A stretch of 19,765 nt of DNA from an uncultured Peptococcaceae bacterium. Its GTDB lineage: Bacteria > Bacillota > Dehalobacteriia > UBA7702. Position numbers and translations under genes: made by a program. The stretch covers positions 1 through 19,765 of the forward strand of contig CALFRX010000129.1 of assembly GCA_937919295.1 (NCBI GenBank), written 5' to 3'. The notes beneath the pieces are model-generated. The model ran no database searches, had not been told where the DNA came from, and saw nothing but the letters and a program-made list of their open reading frames with translations. The first letter of the stretch is position 1, and every line of letters begins with the position of its first letter. Of this stretch, positions 1 to 6,310 are shown piece after piece.

Positions 1-538
1 CCATGAAGAAGAACACCGTGAAGCTGGTGATTTTAAGAATCTGAAAAAGATCGAGGGGAGCAAAGGTGGCGCCGCCGCTGATTACGCCGCAGCCATAGGT
101 GGCAACGGCCACGGCGACGATGAGCAGTAAGTCGGCGACAAAGGCGGTGAACAGTTTTGCAATGTAAATTTCGCTTCTGCTCACGGTTAAAGAATAGAGA
201 AATTCTATGGTTCTTGTTTTTTCTTCCCTGCCGAGGACACCGGCGCTGAAGGTGACGGAAAAGAAGCTGATGGCGATCAGCACGATGCCGTAAACCATAC
301 CGAAATAGCCAACGTAATTGCTCATATCGGTTAAATCTTCCATGCCGAATAATTCCAGCACGCCGTGGGGCATGGCTTCCATTTTAAACTGGGCCATATC
401 CTTCACGGAAGGAAACAGGATCATGTATAAAAACATGGTGGCAAAAATCGCGATGAACCAGCCCATGATCAGTTTGCGGTTGGTCTTGAGATCAAAGGCA
501 GTGATGCGCAGGGCGTTTTTCAGCGTAAAATTATGCAT
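1..538 (-). CDS. ABC-2 type transporter permease, partial (C-terminus off the left edge)
   Basis: The first 179 residues read without a stop, from an ATG at 538 to the window edge. The N-terminus is short and cytoplasmic, followed by a membrane segment at about residues 24-43, an exposed stretch with PHGVLELFGMEDL, a second membrane segment at about 75-98, the cytoplasmic motif GREEKTRTIEFLYSLTVSR, and a third membrane segment at about 130-150. This is the pattern of ABC-2 permeases, in which the loop after the second helix contacts the ATPase. The start codon overlaps the last 8 nt of the ATPase gene (ATGCATAA), so the two are translationally coupled and should form one exporter. The substrate cannot be told. 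Only the first half of the expected protein is present. Confidence 0.85.
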   Translation of the reverse strand, partial: MHNFTLKNALRITAFDLKTNRKLIMGWFIAIFATMFLYMILFPSVKDMAQFKMEAMPHGVLELFGMEDLTDMSNYVGYFGMVYGIVLIAISFFSVTFSAGVLGREEKTRTIEFLYSLTVSRSEIYIAKLFTAFVADLLLIVAVAVATYGCGVISGGATFAPLDLFQILKITSFTVFFFM

Positions 539-1367
539 TGCTTTCACCTGCCTTATAGTATTTGATAAACTCATCTTCAATGGTTTCCGCTTTGATCTCC
601 ACGCTTTCCAAATCAAGGTCGGCTAATTGGGCCATTAAATCGTTGACCTCGCCATCGAAGACGAAGCGTTCCGTTTTCCGGTCTTTGGTGGTATAGGTGA
701 CGATCTGCCGCCGCTGTAATTTTACTTCGCTCATCGTTAGGATATCGACGATTTTACCGTCCTTGATGATGACGGCCTGATCGCAATATTTTTCAATTTC
801 ACTGAGATTATGGCTGGAAAGAAACACCGTGGTTCCTTTTTCTTTTTCCTTGCGGATCAGATCGAAAAAACGTTCCTGCATCAAGGGGTCGAGACCGCTG
901 GTGGGTTCGTCCATCACGATGATATTCCCCTGCTTTAAAAGGGCTTGAATGATCGAAACCTTTTTGCGGTTGCCGAGGCTTAAGGCGGCAATGCGCTTGC
1001 CCAAATCCAATTCAAAATAGGCGGCAAGACGCGTCACTTCATCCATCTCCGCCGCGGAAAAGGAGAGACACAGCTGAAACAGTTCCGTACAGGTGACGTT
1101 ACCGTAGAACATGGCGTCTCCCGGCATATAGCTTAAAAAAGACTTGATTTTCTTGGCGTCCTTCACGGCGTCAAGACCGTTGATGGTGATGGTACCTTTC
1201 GTCGGCGTCAGCACATTGACCATAGAGCGGATGGTGGTGCTTTTGCCAGCGCCGTTTTTGCCGACAAAACCGACGATTTGGCCTTTTTCCACCGTGAGAT
1301 TCATGTTTTCTACAGCAGTGAACTTTCCGTAGTTTTTCGTAAATTGGGCGATATCAATGACAGCCAT
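531..1367 (-). CDS. ABC transporter ATP-binding protein (ABC-2 exporter)
   Basis: This 278-residue nucleotide-binding subunit energises export with the overlapping downstream permease. Visible motifs are Walker A GKNGAGKST (36-44), signature LSLGNRKK (129-136), Walker B IIVMDEP (149-155) followed by TSGLDP, and the switch histidine in SSH (186). The Q-loop region reads SYMPGDAMFYGN (79-90) and lacks the usual glutamine, a variation also seen in some ABC-2 drug or peptide exporter ATPases. A C-terminal extension of about 70 residues follows the ATPase core. The start is well supported: AAAGGAGGG lies 6 nt upstream of the ATG. It diverges from the HTH-desulfoferrodoxin gene, which could regulate it. 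Confidence 0.93.
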   Translation of the reverse strand: MAVIDIAQFTKNYGKFTAVENMNLTVEKGQIVGFVGKNGAGKSTTIRSMVNVLTPTKGTITINGLDAVKDAKKIKSFLSYMPGDAMFYGNVTCTELFQLCLSFSAAEMDEVTRLAAYFELDLGKRIAALSLGNRKKVSIIQALLKQGNIIVMDEPTSGLDPLMQERFFDLIRKEKEKGTTVFLSSHNLSEIEKYCDQAVIIKDGKIVDILTMSEVKLQRRQIVTYTTKDRKTERFVFDGEVNDLMAQLADLDLESVEIKAETIEDEFIKYYKAGESNA

Positions 1368-1441
1368 ATCTTTCCCTCCTTTGACGTGAGGCGATGTTGT
1401 TTTACCATGCGCCCATCTGATATGATAAAAACCACGCCTTC

Positions 1442-1471
1442 AGTATAGCACGTAGAGGTTTCTTTAGACAA
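1442..1471 (-). promoter_or_regulatory. Sigma-A-type promoter for the minus-strand ABC operon
   Basis: On the minus strand, TTGTCT (1471-1466) and TATACT (1447-1442) are separated by 18 bp, about 75 bp upstream of the ATPase start. The spacer contains ACGTAG (1450-1455), the same half-site found in the palindrome upstream of the divergent regulator gene. Confidence 0.55.
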
Positions 1472-1597
1472 GTACGGAGGAAAAAATGCTTGCCGTTCTT
1501 TTTCCCCCGGGAACTCCGGGCCAAATCGCCTAAGGAGGAAATCCGCTATCGTCGGGTGAAACTTTTGTTGCAGCCTTTTTTAAATAAAGCTTGAGTT

Positions 1598-1610
1598 CTA
1601 CGCAACGTAG
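1598..1610. promoter_or_regulatory. Palindromic operator candidate CTACG-CAA-CGTAG
   Basis: This perfect 5-bp inverted repeat with a 3-bp centre lies 1 bp before the -35 hexamer of the promoter at 1612-1640. The position suits repression or autoregulation by the XRE-family protein encoded just downstream. The half-site recurs inside the divergent promoter. Binding is inferred. Confidence 0.4.
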
Positions 1611-1611
1611 G

Positions 1612-1640
1612 TTGTTTTGCTTATGCGGTGCTGGTATCAT
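1612..1640 (+). promoter_or_regulatory. Promoter of the HTH-desulfoferrodoxin gene
   Basis: TTGTTT (1612-1617), a 17-bp spacer and TATCAT (1635-1640) give a transcription start near 1647. That makes the upstream in-frame ATG at 1617 unusable and supports the start at 1671. The rest of the divergent spacer (1368-1670) holds the minus-strand promoter and a weak GC-rich dyad near 1506-1520. I see no other gene there. Confidence 0.5.
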
Positions 1641-1670
1641 GGGATTAGAAATCAAGAAAGGATTGTCAAC

Positions 1671-2261
1671 ATGATCAATTACGTAACCGGCGGTACCATC
1701 AAGGCGCTGCGGGAAAAAAAGGGATATACTCAAAAACAACTTGGTGAGCTACTTCTCGTCAGCGATAAAACCGTCTCCAAATGGGAAACGGGAAAAGGAC
1801 TTCCCGATATCAGCCTCATCGAACCGCTCTCCACAGCTCTTAGTGTGTCCGTGGCGGAGCTTCTATCCGGCGAGTACGTCGTTAACCGCAACCGCTGCGG
1901 CAATTTGCAAAAGAGCTGTCTTTATGTTTGTCCCCTTTGCGGCAATGTGATCCACGCGGTGGGGAACGCCGCCATTTGTTGCTGCGGTATCTCTTTGCCG
2001 GCGCTCTCCGCGGAAGAGGCCGCAGAAAACCATGATTTTGCCGTGGAACAGATCGAATACGATTACTATATCACCATGGATCATCCGATGACCCGGGATC
2101 ACTACATTTCTTTTTTTGCCTATGTTACCGCCAACCGGGCGCAGCTGGTGAAACTCTATCCGGAGCAAAATGCCGAAGCCCGTTTCCCCATCGTGGGGCG
2201 GGGCGGGGTACTGTATGCCTACTGCAATCAGCACGGCTTAATTTCCCGGAAAATCCGCTGA
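1671..2261 (+). CDS. XRE-family helix-turn-helix protein fused to a desulfoferrodoxin-like module
   Basis: This 196-residue protein probably acts as a redox- or metal-responsive DNA-binding regulator in the cytoplasm. Residues 8-66 form a classic HTH_3 domain (IKALREKKGYTQKQLGELL, then SDKTVSKWETGKGLPD). Residues 84-108 resemble the desulforedoxin iron knuckle: C87-x2-C90 and a C103-C104-C105 cluster. Residues 119-192 resemble the superoxide reductase domain: H121, HPMTRDHYI giving H138 and H144, and YCNQHGL giving C185 and H188. These match the four-histidine, one-cysteine iron site in kind and order. The lysine next to the first histidine, important in superoxide reductases, is Asn120 here. 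The start was chosen because AAAGGA lies 8 nt upstream and the promoter overlaps the longer alternative. HTH and Fe-site residues are seen; iron binding and sensing are inferred. It diverges from an ABC exporter operon, a likely target. Confidence 0.85.
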   Translation: MINYVTGGTIKALREKKGYTQKQLGELLLVSDKTVSKWETGKGLPDISLIEPLSTALSVSVAELLSGEYVVNRNRCGNLQKSCLYVCPLCGNVIHAVGNAAICCCGISLPALSAEEAAENHDFAVEQIEYDYYITMDHPMTRDHYISFFAYVTANRAQLVKLYPEQNAEARFPIVGRGGVLYAYCNQHGLISRKIR

Positions 2262-2266
2262 AGTTA

Positions 2267-2285
2267 GATGGGCCTGAGGCCCGTC
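2267..2285 (+). terminator. Short GC-rich hairpin just after the HTH-desulfoferrodoxin gene
   Basis: GATGGGCC-TGA-GGCCCGTC forms an 8-bp stem with one G-U pair, starting 6 nt after the stop codon. No T-run follows, so alone it is not a canonical terminator. Its two arms are complementary to the arms of the real terminator at 2348-2371. Confidence 0.4.
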
Positions 2286-2293
2286 ATACGACA

Positions 2294-2347
2294 GCCTATC
2301 ATCCTGTAGCCCGAAATCCGCTGACACGCGTTTTGTCTACAGTCTGA
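2294..2347 (+). repeat. 54-bp intergenic hairpin repeat, copy 1
   Basis: This matches 18811-18864 at 51 of 54 positions. It can fold as CTGTAG/CTACAG (outer stem), then CGAAAT/GTTTTG (inner stem using two G-U wobbles), then a CG/CG tip. It ends with AGTCTGA and abuts a rho-independent terminator, as copy 2 does. I do not recognise a named family. Confidence 0.8.
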
Positions 2348-2371
2348 GCCCGTCTTGTGATGGGCTTTTTT
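2348..2371 (+). terminator. Rho-independent terminator
   Basis: GCCCGTC-TTGT-GATGGGC (7-bp stem with one G-U pair) is followed by six T. It ends the HTH-desulfoferrodoxin transcript and sits directly after the 54-bp repeat. Confidence 0.75.
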
Positions 2372-2388
2372 ATTGGAATAGAATTTGT

Positions 2389-2437
2389 AAAAGTTGTTAA
2401 ACTTTTCCTTGATTCCGCGGACATTATTAGGCATAAT
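2389..2437 (+). promoter_or_regulatory. Promoter with upstream dyad for the zinc-ribbon gene pair
   Basis: TTGATT (2409-2414), a 17-bp spacer and CATAAT (2432-2437) lie about 45 bp before the zinc-ribbon gene. Directly upstream is the dyad AAAAGTT-GTTA-AACTTTT (2389-2406), whose 7-bp arms end 2 bp before the -35 hexamer. It may be a binding site for an unknown regulator. Confidence 0.5.
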
Positions 2438-2480
2438 GATGATATCGGAAACAACAAGAATGTTAATGGAGGTAAATGTC

Positions 2481-3227
2481 ATGCTGCACGCGTTTACGAG
2501 AAATTACGACGACAATTCCACGGAAGCAGGTTTCCAGTTCACATTTTACTGTGATATTTGCGGCGACGGGTTCAAAAGTAGTTTTATTGAATCGAGCACT
2601 TATTCTCATTCGGAGCGTACCCGCGGTCTCGGTCGTGGCGCCTCGGTTATCGGCAGCCTCTTGGGAGGCAGGATCGGCAATCTCGGCAGCGCTCTGGAAC
2701 GCGGCGCCGATTTATTGGGCGACCGTTTCGATGACCGCAGCCCCGAATGGCGCAAAGAGCATGAGGCTGCTTTTATCAAGGCCCAGGAAGAAGTAAAGCC
2801 TCATTTCCGCAAGTGTCAATCTTGTCAGCAATGGGTCTGCATTGATGATTATAACGAAGAAGAAGGCCTCTGCGTCGCCTGCGCGCCCCGGGAAAGCTCC
2901 TATGTTGCCAAAGCCCGGGCCGAGGCCATGAAAAGAAATATTGACGAAGCCGCCGAAAACGCCACGGTTTGGACCGGGAAAATTGAGAGCCGTACTACCG
3001 TTTGTCCCCAATGTGGCAAACCTGCGGGAAACGGCAAATTCTGCAATCAGTGCGGCGCGCCGCTGGGCCTGAAAAAATGCGCCAACTGCGGCGCCGAAGT
3101 TGCCCTTGGTATGAAATTCTGCTCCAATTGCGGCTCCCCCATGCAAACCAAGGCGGTATGTCCCGATTGCGGTACGGAGAACGAGCCCGGCACCAAATTC
3201 TGCGGCCAATGCGGCGCCAAACTTTGA
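2481..3227 (+). CDS. Multi-zinc-ribbon protein of unknown function
   Basis: The protein has 248 residues and no signal peptide, so it should be cytoplasmic. The N-terminal part has C24-x2-C27, a Gly/Leu-rich amphipathic stretch (46-82), then C112-x2-C115, C120 and C131-x2-C134, which could form treble-clef-like zinc sites. The C-terminus carries three back-to-back zinc ribbons: C175/178/188/191, C200/203/214/217 and C227/230/241/244, each of the form CxxCG...FCxxCG. Such arrays bind protein or nucleic acid, but the partner is unknown. The start at 2481 is chosen over upstream in-frame ATGs because GGAGG lies 8 nt before it and the promoter -10 sits at 2432-2437. It forms a two-gene unit with the PH-like-repeat gene 13 nt downstream. 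No specific family name is recognised. Confidence 0.85.
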   Translation: MLHAFTRNYDDNSTEAGFQFTFYCDICGDGFKSSFIESSTYSHSERTRGLGRGASVIGSLLGGRIGNLGSALERGADLLGDRFDDRSPEWRKEHEAAFIKAQEEVKPHFRKCQSCQQWVCIDDYNEEEGLCVACAPRESSYVAKARAEAMKRNIDEAAENATVWTGKIESRTTVCPQCGKPAGNGKFCNQCGAPLGLKKCANCGAEVALGMKFCSNCGSPMQTKAVCPDCGTENEPGTKFCGQCGAKL

Positions 3228-3240
3228 TTGAGACAATGCC

Positions 3241-4302
3241 ATGAAAAATAACGGAGATTACAACGGCATGTTGGTTTCACCGGCGTATTCCGGTGAAACG
3301 GTGATTCGTATCGAAAAAGACCGCCTTACCTTCCAAACAAGTGGCAGGACGCTTTCTTTGGACTTTGCCTTGATTGCGGAAATTCGCGTTGCCAACTTTC
3401 GTGTGCTGCTAAAAACCGATGACGGCGATTTTGAGATTTCAAAACTTGGCTACGATTTTGATGGTTTTTATGAAATGCTTTACCGTGCTTTCTGCGACCG
3501 CAGTCAGGAGGCGCTCTTTGTCAACGGCGTCCCTTTGCTGGAGGCGGCGGGGGAATTCGCTTATCAGGATGTTTTTAACACCCGGCAGGGAACGGCGCTT
3601 TTGCGGATTTTTGAAGATTGTGTCCTGATCTTGCCGCCGGATGACGGAGGCCGCCGCGTACCCCTTTGTTTTGTAGAGGAAATCATAAGGGAGAATTTTA
3701 CCATCAGAATCGTTCTCGATACCGGGGAACGTTACGAATTGATTCGCCTGGGCCGGAAAACGGAGTCTTTTTTTGATCTGCTGACAACCTACCATCAAAA
3801 GGCCAAATCCCGTTATGCGGCGGATCTGGCGGCCATGGCAGGGAATCAAAAAGAGGATCCTCCGATGATCAGAGAGCGTTATCGGGTCTTAACGACGGTT
3901 TGCGGCGCAGATCAGGTCTTTCGCGGGGTTTTTGCCCCGGCGGCAAAAAATCCGGAGGAAGCGGCGGAAGACCAGGACTTGCCGCTGTTCTTTTGGTTTG
4001 TCGGTCTTCATCCTGACCGAGCCGCGGTGGAGCTCTCCACCGGGGAAAAAACCGCCACTTATTTATATCGCTTCCTAAACAGTTCCGGTGATTTCCTATC
4101 CCAGTTGCGCCATGCCATGGAAGCGGTAAAAGATCATCGGGAAGTGATCTATTTGGAAGAAATCTCTCCGAAAACCACACCTCTTTATGCCATGGCCATA
4201 AAGCGCTCAGGGGCATTGCACTTTTTGAGAAAGGCCATGGCGGGCCGGCTGATCCATAATGAAAGCTGGCCATCAAGAGTCAGCGAGTACTTTAACGCAT
4301 GA
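3241..4302 (+). CDS. Hypothetical protein with two tandem PH-like repeats
   Basis: The protein has 353 residues, is soluble and has no signal peptide. Residues 18-84 and 117-186 align with each other. Both open with a GET/GTA turn and an (I/L)RI strand, continue through alternating beta strands to AEIRVANFRVLL or EEIIRENFTIRIVL, then (F)EISKLG or YELIRLG, and end in an amphipathic helix (FDGFYEML, TESFFDLL). This beta-rich unit plus terminal helix recalls bacterial PH-like domains; that is inference from the pattern. Residues 190-353 contain a further mixed alpha/beta region with no recognised motif. No strong ribosome site precedes the ATG, so translation probably depends on coupling to the zinc-ribbon gene 13 nt upstream. 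The pair may act as one complex. Function unknown. Confidence 0.8.
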   Translation: MKNNGDYNGMLVSPAYSGETVIRIEKDRLTFQTSGRTLSLDFALIAEIRVANFRVLLKTDDGDFEISKLGYDFDGFYEMLYRAFCDRSQEALFVNGVPLLEAAGEFAYQDVFNTRQGTALLRIFEDCVLILPPDDGGRRVPLCFVEEIIRENFTIRIVLDTGERYELIRLGRKTESFFDLLTTYHQKAKSRYAADLAAMAGNQKEDPPMIRERYRVLTTVCGADQVFRGVFAPAAKNPEEAAEDQDLPLFFWFVGLHPDRAAVELSTGEKTATYLYRFLNSSGDFLSQLRHAMEAVKDHREVIYLEEISPKTTPLYAMAIKRSGALHFLRKAMAGRLIHNESWPSRVSEYFNA

Positions 4303-4312
4303 AGAGATGAAA

Positions 4313-4347
4313 AGGAACTGCGCTTGCGGCGCAGTTCCTGCTTTTTT
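4313..4347 (+). terminator. Strong terminator between convergent genes
   Basis: AGGAACTGCGC-TTGCG-GCGCAGTTCCT is a perfect 11-bp stem followed by GC and six T on the plus strand. Read on the minus strand the stem is followed by TTTTC, so it may also serve the convergent gene whose stop lies at 4380. Confidence 0.85.
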
Positions 4348-4379
4348 ATTTGGTTACATATTTCTCGGAACGAGGGGGG

Positions 4380-5033
4380 TTACCTTTCTTCAGAGATAGC
4401 AGAGTCAGTAAAGGCAGTACCCTTATCCCAGTCGACGGCTTGATAGAGCGCTTCCGTTTCCGCGGTGATGAACTCCAAGGCTTTTTCGGGAAGGGGGATC
4501 GTTTTCACGCTGTTTTGGCGAAAGTCGAGAAGATAGAGGCAGTTGCCGCAGTCCAAAAAGACAATCTCAAATTGGCTTTTACGGTGGTTTTGCTCTTGCG
4601 TCATTTTTTCCATCAGCCCCTCAATCTCATCCTTGGTGGGTTCGGCGTGGGTATAGAGGTAGAGGGCGCAAAAACCGCAGGGGAGATAGTGGGAATTGAG
4701 TTTGTCAAGTTTTCGGGAAAAGCGGGTCAGTATTTTTTCCTGATAGCCGAAGGGATCGTTTTCATCGTTGAGCAACGCCCAGAGGCGACCGTTGTAGAAA
4801 TAGAGGCGGTCGCCGTATTTTTGGAAAGCAACTTCTGGGATTTCTTCTCTGGGGCGACCCAAAAAGTGTTCGATGAAGTGTTCGGCCTGTCCGTCGTAGG
4901 GCAGCAGCGCCTGACTGACCTCTATCCCTGTTTGCTCTTGCCTGTTGAGCCAATCGGGGCTCTCCCACTTGAGGTAACCCGGTTTGTAGTCTTCCCAGAA
5001 ATATTTCAAAACGTATAGTTTTTCGTATGCCAT
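4380..5033 (-). CDS. Hypothetical protein, possible PD-(D/E)xK-like N-terminal motif
   Basis: The protein has 217 residues and is soluble. The start is supported by GGAGG 5 nt before the ATG on the minus strand. The N-terminus carries YLKWESPDWL (20-29) followed by TGIEVSQAL (35-43). A 'PD ... GIEV' arrangement recurs in uncharacterised bacterial proteins and superficially resembles the PD-(D/E)xK nuclease core, but the catalytic lysine position would be Ser40, so activity is doubtful. The remainder is mixed alpha/beta and ends in an acidic tail. Two pairs of nearby cysteines (C118/C121 and C161/C164, spaced CxxC) could bind metal. It is monocistronic between a convergent and a divergent gene. 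An open frame on the opposite strand (4350-5018) lacks a ribosome site and is a shadow. Confidence 0.75.
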   Translation of the reverse strand: MAYEKLYVLKYFWEDYKPGYLKWESPDWLNRQEQTGIEVSQALLPYDGQAEHFIEHFLGRPREEIPEVAFQKYGDRLYFYNGRLWALLNDENDPFGYQEKILTRFSRKLDKLNSHYLPCGFCALYLYTHAEPTKDEIEGLMEKMTQEQNHRKSQFEIVFLDCGNCLYLLDFRQNSVKTIPLPEKALEFITAETEALYQAVDWDKGTAFTDSAISEER

Positions 5034-5066
5034 CGTTTCCTCCGCAAAATAGATTGGATTGTTTTT

Positions 5067-5095
5067 ATCATATCACTCTTTCCCTGTTTTTGAAA
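5067..5095 (-). promoter_or_regulatory. Weak promoter candidate for the 4380-5033 gene
   Basis: On the minus strand TTTCAA (5095-5090) and TATGAT (5072-5067) are spaced 17 bp, about 35 bp before the start codon. The -10 is good and the -35 matches consensus poorly. Confidence 0.35.
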
Positions 5096-5143
5096 GGATT
5101 TTCGTCGCTTTGGCGTTTTTCGCGAACCGCTCCATGATTTACT

Positions 5144-5171
5144 TTGAACGATGTTTTCTTTGTGTTATAAT
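5144..5171 (+). promoter_or_regulatory. Promoter of the EamA transporter gene
   Basis: TTGAAC (5144-5149), a 16-bp spacer and consensus TATAAT (5166-5171) give a start near 5178. That excludes the upstream in-frame ATG at 5059 as the gene start. Confidence 0.65.
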
Positions 5172-5180
5172 AGAGCAAAT

Positions 5181-5217
5181 GATTTCTTCCCGCAGGGAAA
5201 CCGCGGAAAAAGAAATC
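5181..5217 (+). promoter_or_regulatory. Stem-loop at the extreme 5' end of the EamA mRNA
   Basis: GATTTCTT pairs with AAGAAATC and, inside, CCGC with GCGG. The structure starts about 3 nt after the predicted transcription start and is followed by TTTTCTG. It could protect the mRNA 5' end or act as a weak attenuator. Confidence 0.4.
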
Positions 5218-5244
5218 TTTTCTGACAAGAAGGAGGCGGCGGAG

Positions 5245-6153
5245 ATGGGATCGTTTGACACGGAAAAAAAAGCGATGGCAGCGGCCTTCTTCGCCAGTTT
5301 CGTCTTCGGGCTGAGCTTTGTTTTTTCAAAAGTGGCGTTGCAGTTAACCGATCCCGTGGTGTTGTTGGCCTTTCGTTTTGTAACGGCCTTTCTCCTTTTG
5401 CATTTATTGCTTTTGAGCGGAAAAGTAAAGCTTTCGCTACGGGGGAAAAAGCTGTTTCCCTTGATTCTGCTCGGGATTTTGCAGCCGGTGTTGTATTTCA
5501 TTTTTGAGAATTACGGCATCCGCCTGACTTCCGCAACCTTTTCGGCGGTGATGATCGCCTTGATTCCCATTGCGACTCTCTTTGGCGGTGTCTTCTTTTT
5601 GCGGGAAGTCCCCACTCTTTTACAGACAGCCTTTTCCGTGCTCTCTGTTATAGGAGTTGCGTTCATGGCGTTGCTGCAACAGGGCAGCGGTACGGTGACC
5701 GCCCTCGGCGTTGTGCTGCTCCTTGGCGCGGTGTTGGTTCAGTCCGGCTATACGGCTTTGACCAGAAAGCTCTCGGCGACGTATTCTGTTTTTGAGCGAA
5801 CCTACCTGATGTTTCTCACCGGCTGCGCCTTTTTCGTGCCTGCGGCGGTGATTTCCTGCCGCTTTGATTTCCCGTTGCTGATCTCCTATCTGCGCTACCC
5901 CGAAGTATGGTCGGCTACAATCTTCCTCGGCGCCTTCTGCTCTTTCGGCGCTTTTTTGGCCTTGAATTACGCCAATTCCCATTTACCGGTGGCGCGGACA
6001 ACGGCCTTCGCCAATATTTCCACCTTGGTTTCGGTTTTTGCCGGGGTGATCATACTGAAAGAGTCTTTCACCCTTTGGACGCTATTCGCGTCGCTGATGA
6101 TCATTACCGGCGTTTGGGGTGTGCAGAAATTTAAAAGAAAAAACGAAAAATAG
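5245..6153 (+). CDS. EamA/DMT-superfamily membrane transporter
   Basis: The 302-residue protein has about ten hydrophobic helices arranged as two homologous halves (roughly 10-137 and 153-293), the hallmark of EamA (DMT superfamily) exporters of amino acids and metabolites. Helix signatures include FGLSFVFSKVAL near the N-terminus, ENYGIRLTSATFSAVMIALIP closing the first half, and a second-half counterpart LNYANSHLPVARTTAFANI. The C-terminal tail is lysine-rich (KFKRKNEK) and should be cytoplasmic. AAGGAGG lies 8 nt before the chosen ATG, and a consensus promoter upstream fixes the start. It is monocistronic as far as can be seen; no clear terminator follows. The substrate cannot be predicted. 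Confidence 0.9.
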   Translation: MGSFDTEKKAMAAAFFASFVFGLSFVFSKVALQLTDPVVLLAFRFVTAFLLLHLLLLSGKVKLSLRGKKLFPLILLGILQPVLYFIFENYGIRLTSATFSAVMIALIPIATLFGGVFFLREVPTLLQTAFSVLSVIGVAFMALLQQGSGTVTALGVVLLLGAVLVQSGYTALTRKLSATYSVFERTYLMFLTGCAFFVPAAVISCRFDFPLLISYLRYPEVWSATIFLGAFCSFGAFLALNYANSHLPVARTTAFANISTLVSVFAGVIILKESFTLWTLFASLMIITGVWGVQKFKRKNEK

Positions 6154-6282
6154 AAAATGAAAAAGGAAAAAGCTGTTATCGTGAAGCATAAATAAAGCAG
6201 GTCACTTAGCCTAAGATTTTCCCTTACCCATAGGGCATAATGGGAAACCGGGGTCATCATGGGGAAAAAGGGAAGAATCTCT

Positions 6283-6310
6283 TTGACCGGAAGCTGCTTT
6301 ATGTTATAAT
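6283..6310 (+). promoter_or_regulatory. Upstream promoter (P1) of the secreted-protein/ABC/two-component cluster
   Basis: TTGACC (6283-6288), a 16-bp spacer and consensus TATAAT (6305-6310). It lies about 240 bp upstream of the first gene of the cluster. Confidence 0.6.

Noticed and set aside
1486..1533. 15-codon ORF with GGAGG just upstream, between the divergent genes
   Set aside because: The ribosome site is good, but no promoter on the plus strand precedes it and the sequence overlaps a GC-rich dyad; chance is more likely.
4350..5018. 222-codon open frame on the plus strand
   Set aside because: It lies antisense to the 4380-5033 gene, has no ribosome site, starts next to the terminator and its product is a Val/Phe/Glu-rich shadow translation. 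The minus-strand gene has GGAGG and a protein-like sequence.
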